The notes beneath the pieces are model-generated. The model did not search any database. It was not told the origin of the DNA and saw nothing but the letters and a program-made list of their open reading frames with translations. Of a stretch of DNA of 64,000 bases, positions 9,601-17,204 are shown piece by piece (the first letter of the stretch is position 1; every line of letters begins with the position of its first letter). The position numbers and the translations under genes were made by a program. Origin of the DNA: SXXZ01 sp041177965 (GTDB lineage: Bacteria > Verrucomicrobiota > Verrucomicrobiia > Limisphaerales > UBA9464); assembly GCA_041177965.1 (NCBI GenBank), contig JBEGWF010000050.1:1-64000 (forward strand), read 5' to 3'.

Positions 9601-10220
9601 ACCGCGAAGGAGCCGAGACCTTCCTCAGGGCGCTCGAGCAGGGCGTGGCCTCTCCGCGGATCCTCCAGCAGGCCGGCGCCCGCGAACGGTTGCAGCGGGC
9701 CAACCCGGATCGATGGGTCGAGCGGTTCGAGAAGCTCACCCGCGGACTCCCCCCGGCGGACGAGTCGCGGGAAAAGATCCTCGCCGCACGCCGCGATGGG
9801 TTCGACCGTTCGAAGGCCAATGCCTCCGAGGGAATGCGGGTGTACCAGCAGAACTGCCAGCCCTGCCATCAATTGGGGGGCGTGGGCGGGTTGGTGGGAC
9901 CCCAGTTGACCGGCATCGGTAACCGCGGGGTCGAGCGGCTCTGTGAAGACATCCTCGACCCCAACCGCAACGTGGACCACGCGTTCCGCCAGACCCGCAT
10001 CACCACAAAGGAGGGCGACGAGGTGGCCGGATTGATGCGCCGCGAGGAAGGCGACCTGCTGGTGCTGGTCGATGCGAACGGCAAGGAATTCTCGGTGAAG
10101 AAATCCGCGGTGACCGATCGCCAGGAGAGCGAGCTGTCGCTGATGCCCGACACCTTCGGCGAGAGCCTGCCCGCCGCCGACTTCCACCACCTGCTGGCCT
10201 ACCTGCTGTCGCAGCGGTGA
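6624..10220 (+). CDS. Secreted PVC-type heme-binding CxxCH protein with N-terminal beta-propeller
   Basis: Encodes 1198 aa with a signal peptide (hydrophobic core about 12-24, cleavage after VWGA near 28). Residues about 50-400 form a sugar-dehydrogenase-like six-bladed propeller: blades contain PxGFEIQLVANEP, DATGRLWVT, DTDGDGTAD and GPDGALYIADFYN. The middle (about 420-720) is an Ala/Leu/Arg-rich helical array like HEAT repeats. A beta-rich segment (about 760-860) follows. Near residue 1077 is a single c-type heme site, CQPCH, with a GPQLTGIGNRG loop typical of class I cytochrome domains. Such proteins are expanded in Planctomycetes and Verrucomicrobia and are thought to oxidise carbohydrates or alcohols in the periplasm and pass electrons to a cytochrome. 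The substrate is unknown. It stands alone here, without a DUF1501 or DUF1553 partner nearby. Confidence 0.88.
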   Translation: MNTSPCFRRVTAVAVAGLCLGSGPVWGADDPDLALGVRKTEPLSPLEQRQAFRLPPGFEIQLVANEPDIHKPMNLAFDATGRLWVTTSIEYPWAAPTNRVGRDRVMIFEDFGPDGRARKVTRFADGLNIPIGVYPFRTDDKHWKALVWSIPHIWLLEDTDGDGTADKRTPMYGPFDHTRDTHGNQASFRRGFDGWLYATHGFNNDSHVTARDGSHVDLNSGNTYRIRLDGSRIEHHTHGQVNPFGLAWDIRGNLYSSDCHSAPLYQLLSGGWYPSFGKPHDGLGFAPVMLEHAHGSTAIDGAVYYNDNLWPAEYRDTLFIGNVMTSRLNRDTITFSGSTPKATEQPDFLTTGDPWFRPVDATLGPDGALYIADFYNRIIGHYEVPLMHPGRDRERGRLWRVVHKGSDGKARLRSPALPSDLDGLVAELGSPNLGRRMLAMGEIQDRFGARALPVLRRSVAKARKQSGKPGSEQAERTSALRVSALWLRHRLGGLEDGLKGAEFLADLNDPRDPLLRVHALRLIAERGILARENEAQARRMAVAPGVLDGVRSRLTSSDGLEVRCAAEALGQWPRPENLRAILDALAASPAADTHRIYVLRKALRDHLQAPGVFAQVGSRQDWSASDRRAFADVVLAVPSAEAASYLIGRLESLDDKTVPTLGEALRHAARHAPETRWSALSDFVRRRYADQPDFQFALFRSLDQGLQQRGASLTPALQSWGGELATLLLTSGVRSNWIPVPLSPPTESPWDFQERRRADGQALRVLSSLMRGEQKTGMLRSPEFDLGGDVRFWFCGHDGYPDKPAKQVNGVRLKDAATGAVLIETRPPRSDTLVPVAWDTRAHRGKRGVIEVVDADTGDAYAWVAIGGIKGAPPLPPVSPRALVERAAGAAELAARLGLKALVPELEGLVSRPGDPEARAAAAKGLVTLDPQRGVAALSVVLADANPPQSLRERLGLILAERNTPESRAAVAAAFKGAPHRVQTQWAMALTAHREGAETFLRALEQGVASPRILQQAGARERLQRANPDRWVERFEKLTRGLPPADESREKILAARRDGFDRSKANASEGMRVYQQNCQPCHQLGGVGGLVGPQLTGIGNRGVERLCEDILDPNRNVDHAFRQTRITTKEGDEVAGLMRREEGDLLVLVDANGKEFSVKKSAVTDRQESELSLMPDTFGESLPAADFHHLLAYLLSQR

Positions 10221-10250
10221 GCCTGGAATTCACGTCCGCCCCACCCATCC

Positions 10251-10760
10251 ATGAGCGACATCCAGATCCGCCGTGCGGTCCGGTCCGACTGCCCTGGCAT
10301 CCTCGAGATCTACAACGATGCGGTGCTCAAGACCACGGCGACCTACGACTACGAACCGCGCCCCCTGGAACACCGCTTGGCCTGGTTCGATGATCACCAG
10401 CGCACCGGCCATGCCATCTTCGTCGCCGAGGCTTCCGACGGCCGGATCGTCGGGTGGAGCGCCTTGAACCGATACCACGACCGAATGGGATTCCGGTTCA
10501 CCGCCGAGAACTCGATCTACGTTGCCGAAGGATCCCGGGGGCAGGGGCTCGGGGCCCGCCTTCTCCAACCGCTGATCCCGGCGGCGGCGGAGATCGGTCT
10601 CCGGGTGATCCTCGCCGCCATCGACGCACAGAACACGGCGAGCATCCGGCTCCACGCCCGCTTCGGGTTCGAGCAGGTCGGTCTCTTCAAGCGGGTCGGA
10701 TTCAAGTTCGACCGATGGCTCGACGTCGCCTACCTGGAACGCTGGGTGGGGGAAGAGTGA
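10251..10760 (+). CDS. GNAT N-acetyltransferase, phosphinothricin/methionine-sulfoximine type
   Basis: Encodes 169 aa, the usual length for the Pat/MddA group. It starts IQIRRAVRSD and contains IYNDAVLKTTATYD (about 20-33), which in this family helps line the amino-acid pocket. The acetyl-CoA motif is SIYVAEGSRGQGLGARLL at about 87-104 (Q/RxxGxG/A with the R-G-Q-G-L-G turn). It ends with RVGFKFDRWLDVAYLER, another family hallmark. Homologues acetylate phosphinothricin, methionine sulfoximine or methionine sulfone, so a detoxification role is likely, although the true substrate cannot be read from sequence. It lies 30 bp after the heme protein and 34 bp before the AI-2E family gene, all on the plus strand. 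Confidence 0.85.
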   Translation: MSDIQIRRAVRSDCPGILEIYNDAVLKTTATYDYEPRPLEHRLAWFDDHQRTGHAIFVAEASDGRIVGWSALNRYHDRMGFRFTAENSIYVAEGSRGQGLGARLLQPLIPAAAEIGLRVILAAIDAQNTASIRLHARFGFEQVGLFKRVGFKFDRWLDVAYLERWVGEE

Positions 10761-10785
10761 CTCCGGGTGGGTCCGGTGCTACGGT
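10757..10785 (+). promoter_or_regulatory. Candidate promoter of the AI-2E family gene
   Basis: GTGACT at 10757-10762, a 17-bp spacer, then TACGGT at 10780-10785. The -10 box ends 9 nt before ATG 10795, which would leave a leader of only a few bases. Both boxes deviate from consensus, and the -35 overlaps the end of the upstream gene. Confidence 0.3.
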
Positions 10786-10794
10786 GTCGAACCG

Positions 10795-11775
10795 ATGGGC
10801 AAACCGATCCGCATCTCCTACGCGTTCATGGCCGTGCTGCTGGTCCTGGTGGGGGTGCTGCACCTGGCGACGCCCCTGATCACCGCGCTGTTCGCCTACT
10901 TCGCCCTCAACCTGTTGTCCCTCAACCGGAGCCGTTGGATCGGGTTGACCCTGTTCCTGCTCCTGCTCGGCGGGCTCGGGATCGGTTTCTACAGCTTCGT
11001 GAAGCACGCCTATGTGGTGCTTCCCCAGATCGCCGAGAAGACGATCCCGGCGGTCGTCGAATTCGCTCAGGAGGTGGGCCTCGATCTGCCGTTCACCGAC
11101 CTCGCCAGCCTCAAGGTGACCGCGCTCGAGATGGTGAAGACCAAGCTCGCCAACCTGGGTCAATACGCCCGCATCGTGGCCGTCGAGGCGGTGTCGCTGC
11201 TCATCGGCCTCGTGGTTGCGGTCAGCCTCTTCCTGAGCCTCAAGCTCGACTTCGGGGCGGAGCCCGATGCGGGCGACGACAACCTCTACACGGCGGTGGG
11301 TCGCGAGATCGCCGAGCGTTTCCGGGGTCTTTACGACAGCTTCTCGAAGGTGATGGGCGCTCAGATGCTCATCTCGGCGATCAACACCTTCTTCACCGCC
11401 GGGTTCCTGATCTGGAACGACTATCCCTTCGTCACCGTGGTCATCGGACTCACCTTCCTCTTCGGCATGTTGCCGATCCTCGGGAATCTCTTGAGCAACA
11501 CCCTCATCGTCGGCATCGGCCTGACCATCAGCCCCAACATGGCCCTCGCGGCACTGGTGTTCCTGGTGGTCCTGCACAAAGGCGAATACTTCCTGAACTC
11601 CAAGATCATCGGCGACCGCATCCGCAATCCGATGTGGCTCACCCTTCTGGGGTTGGTGATCGGCGAGAAGCTCATGGGCATCCCCGGGATGATCCTGGCC
11701 CCGGTGATCCTCCACTTCGTGAAGGTCGAGGTGTCGCGCAACAAGCTCACACCGCAGAACCCGCCGGCGTTCTGA
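10795..11775 (+). CDS. AI-2E family transporter (PerM/TqsA-like membrane protein)
   Basis: Encodes 326 aa with about seven to eight hydrophobic segments: two near the N-terminus (about 8-47), one near 55-70, one about 135-155, and a cluster over 205-300 including a GLTFLFGMLPILGN loop and the re-entrant VGIGLTISPN segment. The soluble stretch about 70-130 (IAEKTIPAVVEFAQEVG) is the usual periplasmic part. The family was named after AI-2 export by TqsA, but members also include Na+/H+ antiporters and proteins of unknown substrate, so the name should not be read as evidence of quorum sensing. It converges on the ComB-like gene, with only 12 bp between the stops. Confidence 0.85.
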   Translation: MGKPIRISYAFMAVLLVLVGVLHLATPLITALFAYFALNLLSLNRSRWIGLTLFLLLLGGLGIGFYSFVKHAYVVLPQIAEKTIPAVVEFAQEVGLDLPFTDLASLKVTALEMVKTKLANLGQYARIVAVEAVSLLIGLVVAVSLFLSLKLDFGAEPDAGDDNLYTAVGREIAERFRGLYDSFSKVMGAQMLISAINTFFTAGFLIWNDYPFVTVVIGLTFLFGMLPILGNLLSNTLIVGIGLTISPNMALAALVFLVVLHKGEYFLNSKIIGDRIRNPMWLTLLGLVIGEKLMGIPGMILAPVILHFVKVEVSRNKLTPQNPPAF

Positions 11776-11787
11776 GCGGCCGGGCAA

Positions 11788-12588
11788 TCAGGCCAGCACC
11801 TTGAGGATCCCGCCCTCGCCCAGGGTGACCACCCGCGGGTTGCGGTCCTCCTCGAAACAGACCGGTACATCACCGGCCAGTTCGGGTTGTGCCAACAGGC
11901 GACGGCCATTGCGGGCATTCCGGGCGGCCTCCGGCAGGTGGTCCCGGTGGCGTTGATACAGGTCCCAGGCGATCTGCGACGAATCGTCGAAGGCCCAGGC
12001 CCCGGGTCCGCCGGTCTGCGCCAACAACCGGTCCACCAGGGCTCCGGCTCCCAAGGCATCCTCGAACGAGGCGTTCTCGAGCGTTCCCGCGCAGATCAGC
12101 CAGAGGCGATCGGGGCGCGAGGCCGCCAAGTGCCGTGCCAGTGCCGAGAGGTTCCCGAAGGAGGCGATTTGGACGGCCCCGGCTCCCCGGCAGGCCTCCA
12201 GGGCCCGGGTGCCGTTGGTGGTGGTCATGATGATCGTGCGTCCCTCCACCCGACCCCGGGTGAACTCCCGGGGAGAATTGCCCAGATCGAAATCGACCCC
12301 ACCGGTCTGGTGGGCCCGGATCCGCAGGCCGTCCCGCTCACCGGCCAGCAGGGCTTCGGGATGACGGGCCTTCAAGGCCAGGGCTCCGGAGATCTCACGG
12401 GCAGGCAGGATGGCCAGGGCCCCGTTTCCCAGGGCCTCGAGCATGGTGGAGGTGGCCCGCAGCACGTCGAAGACGACGCAGGTGGCCCCGTGCAACTCCG
12501 CGGCATCGATGGCCTCGTATTCGGCCGGGGAGAACAGCACCCGCAGAGCCGGCGCCGGGGCGGGCTTGTGGCCAGGGCTGGGGTTCAC
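11788..12588 (-). CDS. comB: 2-phosphosulfolactate phosphatase family protein (ComB-like)
   Basis: Encodes 266 aa from GTG 12588, which overlaps the stop of the propeller gene by 4 bp. Motifs of the family are visible: VVFDVLRATSTM (about 37-48), AGERDGLR (about 80-87), DLGNSPREF (about 99-107), TTTNGTRAL (about 122-130) and CAGTLENASFEDALGAG (about 163-179). The founding enzyme removes phosphate from 2-phospho-3-sulfolactate in coenzyme M synthesis, using Mg2+. Bacterial homologues occur widely without other coenzyme M genes, and none are visible here, so the in vivo substrate is uncertain. Translational coupling to a secreted PQQ-type propeller is unexpected for a cytosolic phosphatase. Confidence 0.85.
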   Translation of the reverse strand: MNPSPGHKPAPAPALRVLFSPAEYEAIDAAELHGATCVVFDVLRATSTMLEALGNGALAILPAREISGALALKARHPEALLAGERDGLRIRAHQTGGVDFDLGNSPREFTRGRVEGRTIIMTTTNGTRALEACRGAGAVQIASFGNLSALARHLAASRPDRLWLICAGTLENASFEDALGAGALVDRLLAQTGGPGAWAFDDSSQIAWDLYQRHRDHLPEAARNARNGRRLLAQPELAGDVPVCFEEDRNPRVVTLGEGGILKVLA

Positions 12589-13889
12589 GGCTTCCCGAAG
12601 CAGTGGATGGCCTTGGCGGTCCGCACGAAGAGCCGGCCGTGGCCCAGGGCGACGCTGCCCTTGCAGGGTGCTTCTCCGCTGAAGGCATGGCTCGAGAGCA
12701 CGGCGAATTCCTTGCCGGCGGACAGGACGAAGACCGTTCCGGCCTCATCGTGGCAGTAGAGTTTGCCATCGGCCCCGGATAGCGAACCCCAGATCGGTCC
12801 GTTGCCGGGAATCTTGCCCGACCAGAGCTTCCGTCCGTCGACCGGATCGAGCTTCGTGACGACCCGCTTCTGGCCATCCAGGACGAACAGGTGCCCATCC
12901 AGTAGGCAGGGGGTGCTCCAGTCGGTCGGGGCCTCCCGGAAATCCCAGGCCCGGTGGGTGGCGGTGACGTCGCCCTTGCCCCCGGCCTTGAAGGCCACCA
13001 CGGGTTGCCCCTTGGGCCCCGAGGCGATGATGTGGCCGCCGGCGATCACCGGAGAGGTCACGATGCGGTACCAGTCGTCACGCTTGTCGTACAGGCGGGC
13101 CCGCCAGATCTCGGAGCCGTCCTTCAGACGGTGCCCACTGACATGATCGCCGCCCACCACGATCAATTCGGTGCCGTTGGGGCCCTGGAAGGAGACCGGT
13201 GTGGCGTACGATTCGCTGCTTTCCTTGGTCGAATCGGTGGTCCGGATGGTCTTCCACAGATCCTTCCCGGTCTTGGCATCGATGCAGAGGATGAAGGAGT
13301 CGCGCTGCGGGTTGCCGTCGAAGCGCGGATAGTCGGGCGGCACCTCCTTGCGCTGGAGCACCGGCAGGTACAGCCGTCCGTCGAGCAGGAGCGGGCTGGC
13401 GCCATAGATCCACATCAGGCCGAGGCTTCCGAAGTCCTTGCCGATGTTCCGGGACCAGAGCGGTTTCCCATCGATGTCGAAGGCCGCGAGGTCGCCGGTG
13501 CCGAAGAGCGCGTACACCCGCTTTCCATCGGTGATGGGAGACGGGGCACAGGTGTTGTTGCGTCCCACGTCCTTGTCGCCCACACCGACCGTGCGGTTCC
13601 AGAGAACCTTGCCGGTGGTGCGGTCGAGGCAGAACAGCAGCAGGTTCTTCTGCTCGTCCGGGGAGGTGAGGAAGATCCGGTGGCCGCTGACGACCGGGGT
13701 CGAACCCGCCTTGCCGGGCAGGGGGGTGCTCCAGCGCAGGGTGTCCGCACCCACCGTGGCCGGCAGGCCTCCCATGCGGATCGAGCCGTTCTGATGGGGA
13801 CCCCGCCATTGCGGCCAGTCGTTTTCGGTGGCGGCCGCGAGGCACAGGGCGAGGGCCGAGGAAAGGAGGGACAGGGGGATCGGTTTCAT
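12585..13889 (-). CDS. Secreted PQQ-like beta-propeller protein
   Basis: Encodes 434 aa with a signal peptide (MKPIPLSLLSSALALCLAAA). The mature part begins WPQWRGPHQNG and contains the repeating tryptophan-docking units of PQQ/BamB-type eight-bladed propellers: DRTTGKVLWNR, DIDGKPLWSRNI, DAKTGKDLWKT, KDGSEIWRARL and DPVDGRKLWSG. PVC bacteria encode many such periplasmic proteins beside sulfatases or heme proteins. Whether this one binds PQQ, assembles outer-membrane proteins or has a scaffold role is not evident: the calcium/PQQ residues of quinoprotein alcohol dehydrogenases and their disulfide are not obvious. It is the first gene of a two-gene unit with comB, and the 4-bp overlap implies coupled translation. 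Confidence 0.85.
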   Translation of the reverse strand: MKPIPLSLLSSALALCLAAATENDWPQWRGPHQNGSIRMGGLPATVGADTLRWSTPLPGKAGSTPVVSGHRIFLTSPDEQKNLLLFCLDRTTGKVLWNRTVGVGDKDVGRNNTCAPSPITDGKRVYALFGTGDLAAFDIDGKPLWSRNIGKDFGSLGLMWIYGASPLLLDGRLYLPVLQRKEVPPDYPRFDGNPQRDSFILCIDAKTGKDLWKTIRTTDSTKESSESYATPVSFQGPNGTELIVVGGDHVSGHRLKDGSEIWRARLYDKRDDWYRIVTSPVIAGGHIIASGPKGQPVVAFKAGGKGDVTATHRAWDFREAPTDWSTPCLLDGHLFVLDGQKRVVTKLDPVDGRKLWSGKIPGNGPIWGSLSGADGKLYCHDEAGTVFVLSAGKEFAVLSSHAFSGEAPCKGSVALGHGRLFVRTAKAIHCFGKP

Positions 13890-13944
13890 GCCGGAGACGT
13901 TGGGTCGGAGGGTGGGAGGGGCGGGGGCGCCATCGCTGGGCGTT

Positions 13945-14679
13945 TCAGAGATGACGGATGTGGGACTTGTATTTCTTCAACAAACGATCGTTGTGGTCGT
14001 CACCCTGGGTGTTGCTGCTGATGTAGATCTCGGGCTCCACACCGCGACGGACCAGTCGCTCGATGGCCTGGACGACGATCAGGTTGATGATGAGGATGCC
14101 GGTGATGGTCGATGGCGGCCCGATGCGGTGGGGAAAGCCCTCGATCCCCATGGCGGCATCGCCGTCGACGCCGCAATTGTCGATCACCAGGTCGGCCACA
14201 TCGGCCAGGCGCTTGCCCGAGGGGTGCCGCGAGGGCCAGCGACGGGTCTGGTCCAGGTTGGTGATGGCCACGGTCTTGAGCCCGCGGGCCTTGCCCTCCA
14301 GCACCATCTCGATGGGCACCGCATTCCGCCCGCCGTTGGAGGCCACCACCAGCAGATCGCCCGCCTTCACCGGGTATTGGTCGAGGATGGTCTTGGCCCG
14401 GCCCTGTTCGCGCTCGAGGTAGGTGGCCTCGATGGCGTTGAGGTGCATCATCAGGGTCTCCTCGAGGATCGGCACCGCCCGGGCGAGGTGTCCTGCGCGA
14501 TAGAAGATTTCCTCGGCCACCATGTGGGAGTGGCCCGTGCCGAAGGCGTAGAGGAAACCCTGGTTCGCCAGGGAGTCCGCCAACCAATCGCCGGCGGTGG
14601 TGATGACGGATCGTTGGGTCTCGGCGACGCGGTCGAACTGGCTCCGAGCAACGGAGACGAATTGGTCGTAGGCGGACAT
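13945..14679 (-). CDS. SIS-domain sugar isomerase family protein (UPF0309-like)
   Basis: Encodes 244 aa from ATG 14679. The open frame continues upstream, but homology-like features begin at MSAYDQF. The SIS phosphosugar-binding core shows FLYAFGTGHSHMVAEEIFYRAG (within about 41-62), DLLVVASNGGRN (about 115-126, the nucleotide-sugar loop) and ITNLDQTRR. An acidic block follows (DLVIDNCGVDGDAAM, about 168-182), and the sequence ends with SSNTQGDDHND. The family binds amino-sugar or keto-sugar phosphates and is often associated with N-acetylhexosamine metabolism, but the specific substrate is unknown. It is divergent from the prenyl synthase, and the 167-bp gap between them should hold both promoters. 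Confidence 0.8.
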   Translation of the reverse strand: MSAYDQFVSVARSQFDRVAETQRSVITTAGDWLADSLANQGFLYAFGTGHSHMVAEEIFYRAGHLARAVPILEETLMMHLNAIEATYLEREQGRAKTILDQYPVKAGDLLVVASNGGRNAVPIEMVLEGKARGLKTVAITNLDQTRRWPSRHPSGKRLADVADLVIDNCGVDGDAAMGIEGFPHRIGPPSTITGILIINLIVVQAIERLVRRGVEPEIYISSNTQGDDHNDRLLKKYKSHIRHL

Positions 14680-14808
14680 GCACGGGTGTTGAACGCGTTT
14701 GTCCGGGTCCGGGCAATCCCAAATTCCGGTCGGGTTCCGTGCGATCGGTACCGGTTCCACGCCACCCACGGCCCCGATGGCCTGAAACCCCTCGAAAAGA
14801 TGCGGAGT

Positions 14809-14836
14809 TTGACCCTTGTCGTGATGCGCCCATAGT
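14809..14836 (+). promoter_or_regulatory. Candidate promoter of the long-chain prenyl synthase/sigma operon
   Basis: TTGACC at 14809-14814, a 16-bp spacer, then CATAGT at 14831-14836 (overlapping a TAGTCT box at 14833-14838). Transcription would begin around 14843-14845, and the ATG is at 14847, so the mRNA would be leaderless or nearly so. No Shine-Dalgarno sequence precedes the ATG, which fits. Confidence 0.45.
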
Positions 14837-14846
14837 CTCCGGCAAG

Positions 14847-15881
14847 ATGTCGGTCGTACTCGAGACGCAGTCCGGGGTCCCAGGAGCGCTTTCCGTCGCC
14901 GACTGGGAGCCCGTGATCGCCCCGGCCCGTGAGTTCCTCGGTCGGGTGTCGGCCATGCTGGAGGCACAGGTCGACGAGTTCGATTCCGAGATCGCCGGAT
15001 ACGCCCGTTACGCCTTGGAGAATCAGGGAAAGCAGCTTCGGCCGACCTTGGTGGCTCTGGCCGGAGGCGCGGTGGGTCCTTTGACCGACGCCTCGGTCTC
15101 GGTGGCGGTGATCATCGAGATGATCCATCTGGCGACCCTCGTGCATGACGACATCATGGACGAGGCCAGCATGCGCCGACGCAGGGCCACCCTCGCCGCC
15201 AAATGGGGCAACCAGGTGGCGGTGCTTCTGGGCGACTGCCTCTTCGCCCACGCCCTCAAACTTTCCGCCGAACTGCCCAGCGCCGAGGTCTCCCGTCTGG
15301 TCGCCTCCTCGAGCGGTCGCGTCTGCGCGGGCGAAATCCTACAGAGTCATCGCCGCCGTCGCTGGTCCGTGGACCGTGCCGACTATTTCAAGGTCATCGA
15401 GATGAAGACCGGCGAATTGTTCGCCCTTTCCTGCGATCTGGGCGCCCGTTTGTCCGGCGGTTCGCCCGCCGAGGTCGCCGCGCTCCGCACCTACGGGATG
15501 TCCCTGGGAACGGCCTACCAGATCTACGACGACTGCCTCGACCTCTACGGCGCCGAGTCCGAGGCGGGCAAGTCCCTCGGCACCGACCTCGCCAGCGGCA
15601 AGGTCACCCTGCCGTTGATCGTGGGCCTCGACCACTCCTCGCCCGAGGAGCGAGAGGAACTCGTGGGGTGGTTGGAGGATTGGCGGCCCGAGTTCTTCCC
15701 GCGGGTCCGGGACCTCTTGGAACGGCACCGGGCCCTCGATCGGTCTCGCGAGGTGATCGCAGGATTTTTGAACAACTCCGACGACGCGTTGTCCCAACTC
15801 AAGACCGGACCGCAGGTCGAGGCGTTGTACGCGTTGAACCGTTTTCTGGCGCGACAAACCGACTTGCTTGCCGGCCCTTGA
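14847..15881 (+). CDS. Long-chain polyprenyl diphosphate synthase
   Basis: Encodes 344 aa from ATG 14847. It shows the trans-prenyltransferase signature: GKQLRPTL (61-68), the first Asp-rich motif DDIMD (101-105) followed by RRR (111-113), then MKTGELF and the second Asp-rich motif YDDCLD (Asp228, Asp229, Asp232), and LGTDLASGK. The DDxxD form of the first motif, rather than DDxxxxD, indicates a medium/long-chain enzyme (hepta- to nonaprenyl), as used for menaquinone side chains. It therefore probably extends FPP made by the IspA-like enzyme at 46.8 kb for a quinone pathway that includes MqnC at 63 kb. The product length cannot be fixed from sequence. The sigma-factor gene begins 3 nt after its stop. 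Confidence 0.9.
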   Translation: MSVVLETQSGVPGALSVADWEPVIAPAREFLGRVSAMLEAQVDEFDSEIAGYARYALENQGKQLRPTLVALAGGAVGPLTDASVSVAVIIEMIHLATLVHDDIMDEASMRRRRATLAAKWGNQVAVLLGDCLFAHALKLSAELPSAEVSRLVASSSGRVCAGEILQSHRRRRWSVDRADYFKVIEMKTGELFALSCDLGARLSGGSPAEVAALRTYGMSLGTAYQIYDDCLDLYGAESEAGKSLGTDLASGKVTLPLIVGLDHSSPEEREELVGWLEDWRPEFFPRVRDLLERHRALDRSREVIAGFLNNSDDALSQLKTGPQVEALYALNRFLARQTDLLAGP

Positions 15882-15884
15882 GCC

Positions 15885-16532
15885 GTGAGCGTCGCAGCAT
15901 TGATGGAACCCCTCGCCGAGGCGACCGTGTCGACCCGAACCGCCCTCGGCGCCGATGAGGCGTCGGAGGTCGTCCATCGGGTGCGCAGGGCACAGGCAGG
16001 CGACCTGGTGGCCTACGACCAGTTGGTCACCCAGTTTCAGGAGCGCATCTACGGGTTGTGCTACCACATGACCTCCAATCATGAGGATGCCAACGACCTG
16101 GCCCAGGACACCTTCGTCAAGGCGTGGCAGGCGCTGAAGAACTTCAAGGGCGATTCGAGCTTCTACACGTGGATCTACCGTATCGCGGTCAACACCTGCC
16201 TCAATCACCTCAAGCTCCGCCGCAACCGGACGCCCCACCTGAGCCTCAACGACCTGGATCTGCAGCCCGAGAACGATCCGGACCTGGTGGCGCTGATCTC
16301 CGACAAGACCCCTCGGCGTGAGGCAGGGTTGGGCGAGTTGCAGCGTCGCTTGAACGAGGCCCTGCTCAAGTTGTCCGAAGACCACCGCACCGTGGTGACG
16401 CTGCACGACATCCAAGGGTTGCCCCACGATCAGATCGCCAAGATCCTCGGGATCAACCCCGGGACGGTGCGGTCGAGGCTTTTCTACGCCCACCAGCAGC
16501 TCCAGGGATGGCTGGGCGACTGGATGAAATGA
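15885..16532 (+). CDS. ECF-type RNA polymerase sigma factor
   Basis: Encodes 215 aa from GTG 15885; an in-frame ATG at 15903 is an alternative start. Sigma region 2 covers about 44-110: YDQLVTQFQERIYGLCYHM, DANDLAQDTFVKAWQ (core binding and -10 recognition) and YTWIYRIAVNTCLNHLK. After an acidic linker (about 118-150), region 4 (about 160-210) has the helix-turn-helix LPHDQIAKILGINPGTVRSRLF, which reads the -35. It resembles the RpoE-like ECF group. Its start lies 3 nt after the prenyl synthase stop, and a small single-span membrane protein follows, so it probably belongs to an operon with its own regulator. Its target promoters are unknown. Confidence 0.92.
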   Translation: MSVAALMEPLAEATVSTRTALGADEASEVVHRVRRAQAGDLVAYDQLVTQFQERIYGLCYHMTSNHEDANDLAQDTFVKAWQALKNFKGDSSFYTWIYRIAVNTCLNHLKLRRNRTPHLSLNDLDLQPENDPDLVALISDKTPRREAGLGELQRRLNEALLKLSEDHRTVVTLHDIQGLPHDQIAKILGINPGTVRSRLFYAHQQLQGWLGDWMK

Positions 16533-16556
16533 CCCTTTTCAAGTGAACCGCAGGCC

Positions 16557-17204
16557 ATGACCGAAGACGAATCCTCCCAGAGACTCCGACAGTTGCTCCG
16601 GCTCAAGCGCCACGAGTCCCCGCCTCCCGGTTATTTCCGCGATTTTCCCGGTGCGGTGGTTGAACGCATCCAAGCCCTCGAGGCCGAGCGTTCCATCCCG
16701 ATGTGGCGTCGGTGGTGGTTTCGGGGCGGGGAATCCCTGTCTGGGCCGTCCGATGACCGGATGGGATTCCGGTTCTTGTGGGCCGGCGGCACCGTGGGAG
16801 CCTTGGTCGTGGCGGTCCTGATGGGTGGGCTCCATTGGTTGGGACGTTCCTCCGGAACCGAGGATGCCGCAGGCGGCCTTGCACACGTTGCCCCACCCGG
16901 TCATACCGCGTTCGGCACCGGGTTGGCGACGCCCCAGGGGTCGAGAGCTCCCGCGATCGCCCTTGCAGGGATCGATGCCGGATGGAAAACCTCCGGCAAT
17001 CCGGGGGCGAGGGCGGGCGATCCTCAGTGGAATGCCGGGTTCGGATGGCCGGTGTCCGTTTCGATGGCCACGACCGGATCGGGAGTGCCGCCGGAGCTTT
17101 CGTCGACCAACCCCTTTCCTCCGGGCCTGTTCCGATTGCCCGGTTCCGCCGGTCCGGCCGGTCCCGAGGCCTATCGGGTGAGGTTCGGGGATTCCCAGAG
17201 ATGA
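16557..17204 (+). CDS. Single-span membrane protein, possible anti-sigma factor
   Basis: Encodes 215 aa and is not recognised by family. Residues 1-60 are polar and helical (QRLRQLLRLKRHE, PPPGYFRDFPGAVVERI). A transmembrane helix spans about 76-97 (LWAGGTVGALVVAVLMGG). The remainder is a low-complexity Gly/Pro/Ala/Thr-rich segment, probably outside the membrane. A short cytoplasmic N-domain, one helix and a periplasmic tail, directly downstream of an ECF sigma gene (24 bp gap), is the architecture and location of many anti-sigma factors. There is no HxxxCxxC zinc motif, so it is not a ZAS-type anti-sigma factor. The role is inferred from position only. Confidence 0.6.
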   Translation: MTEDESSQRLRQLLRLKRHESPPPGYFRDFPGAVVERIQALEAERSIPMWRRWWFRGGESLSGPSDDRMGFRFLWAGGTVGALVVAVLMGGLHWLGRSSGTEDAAGGLAHVAPPGHTAFGTGLATPQGSRAPAIALAGIDAGWKTSGNPGARAGDPQWNAGFGWPVSVSMATTGSGVPPELSSTNPFPPGLFRLPGSAGPAGPEAYRVRFGDSQR

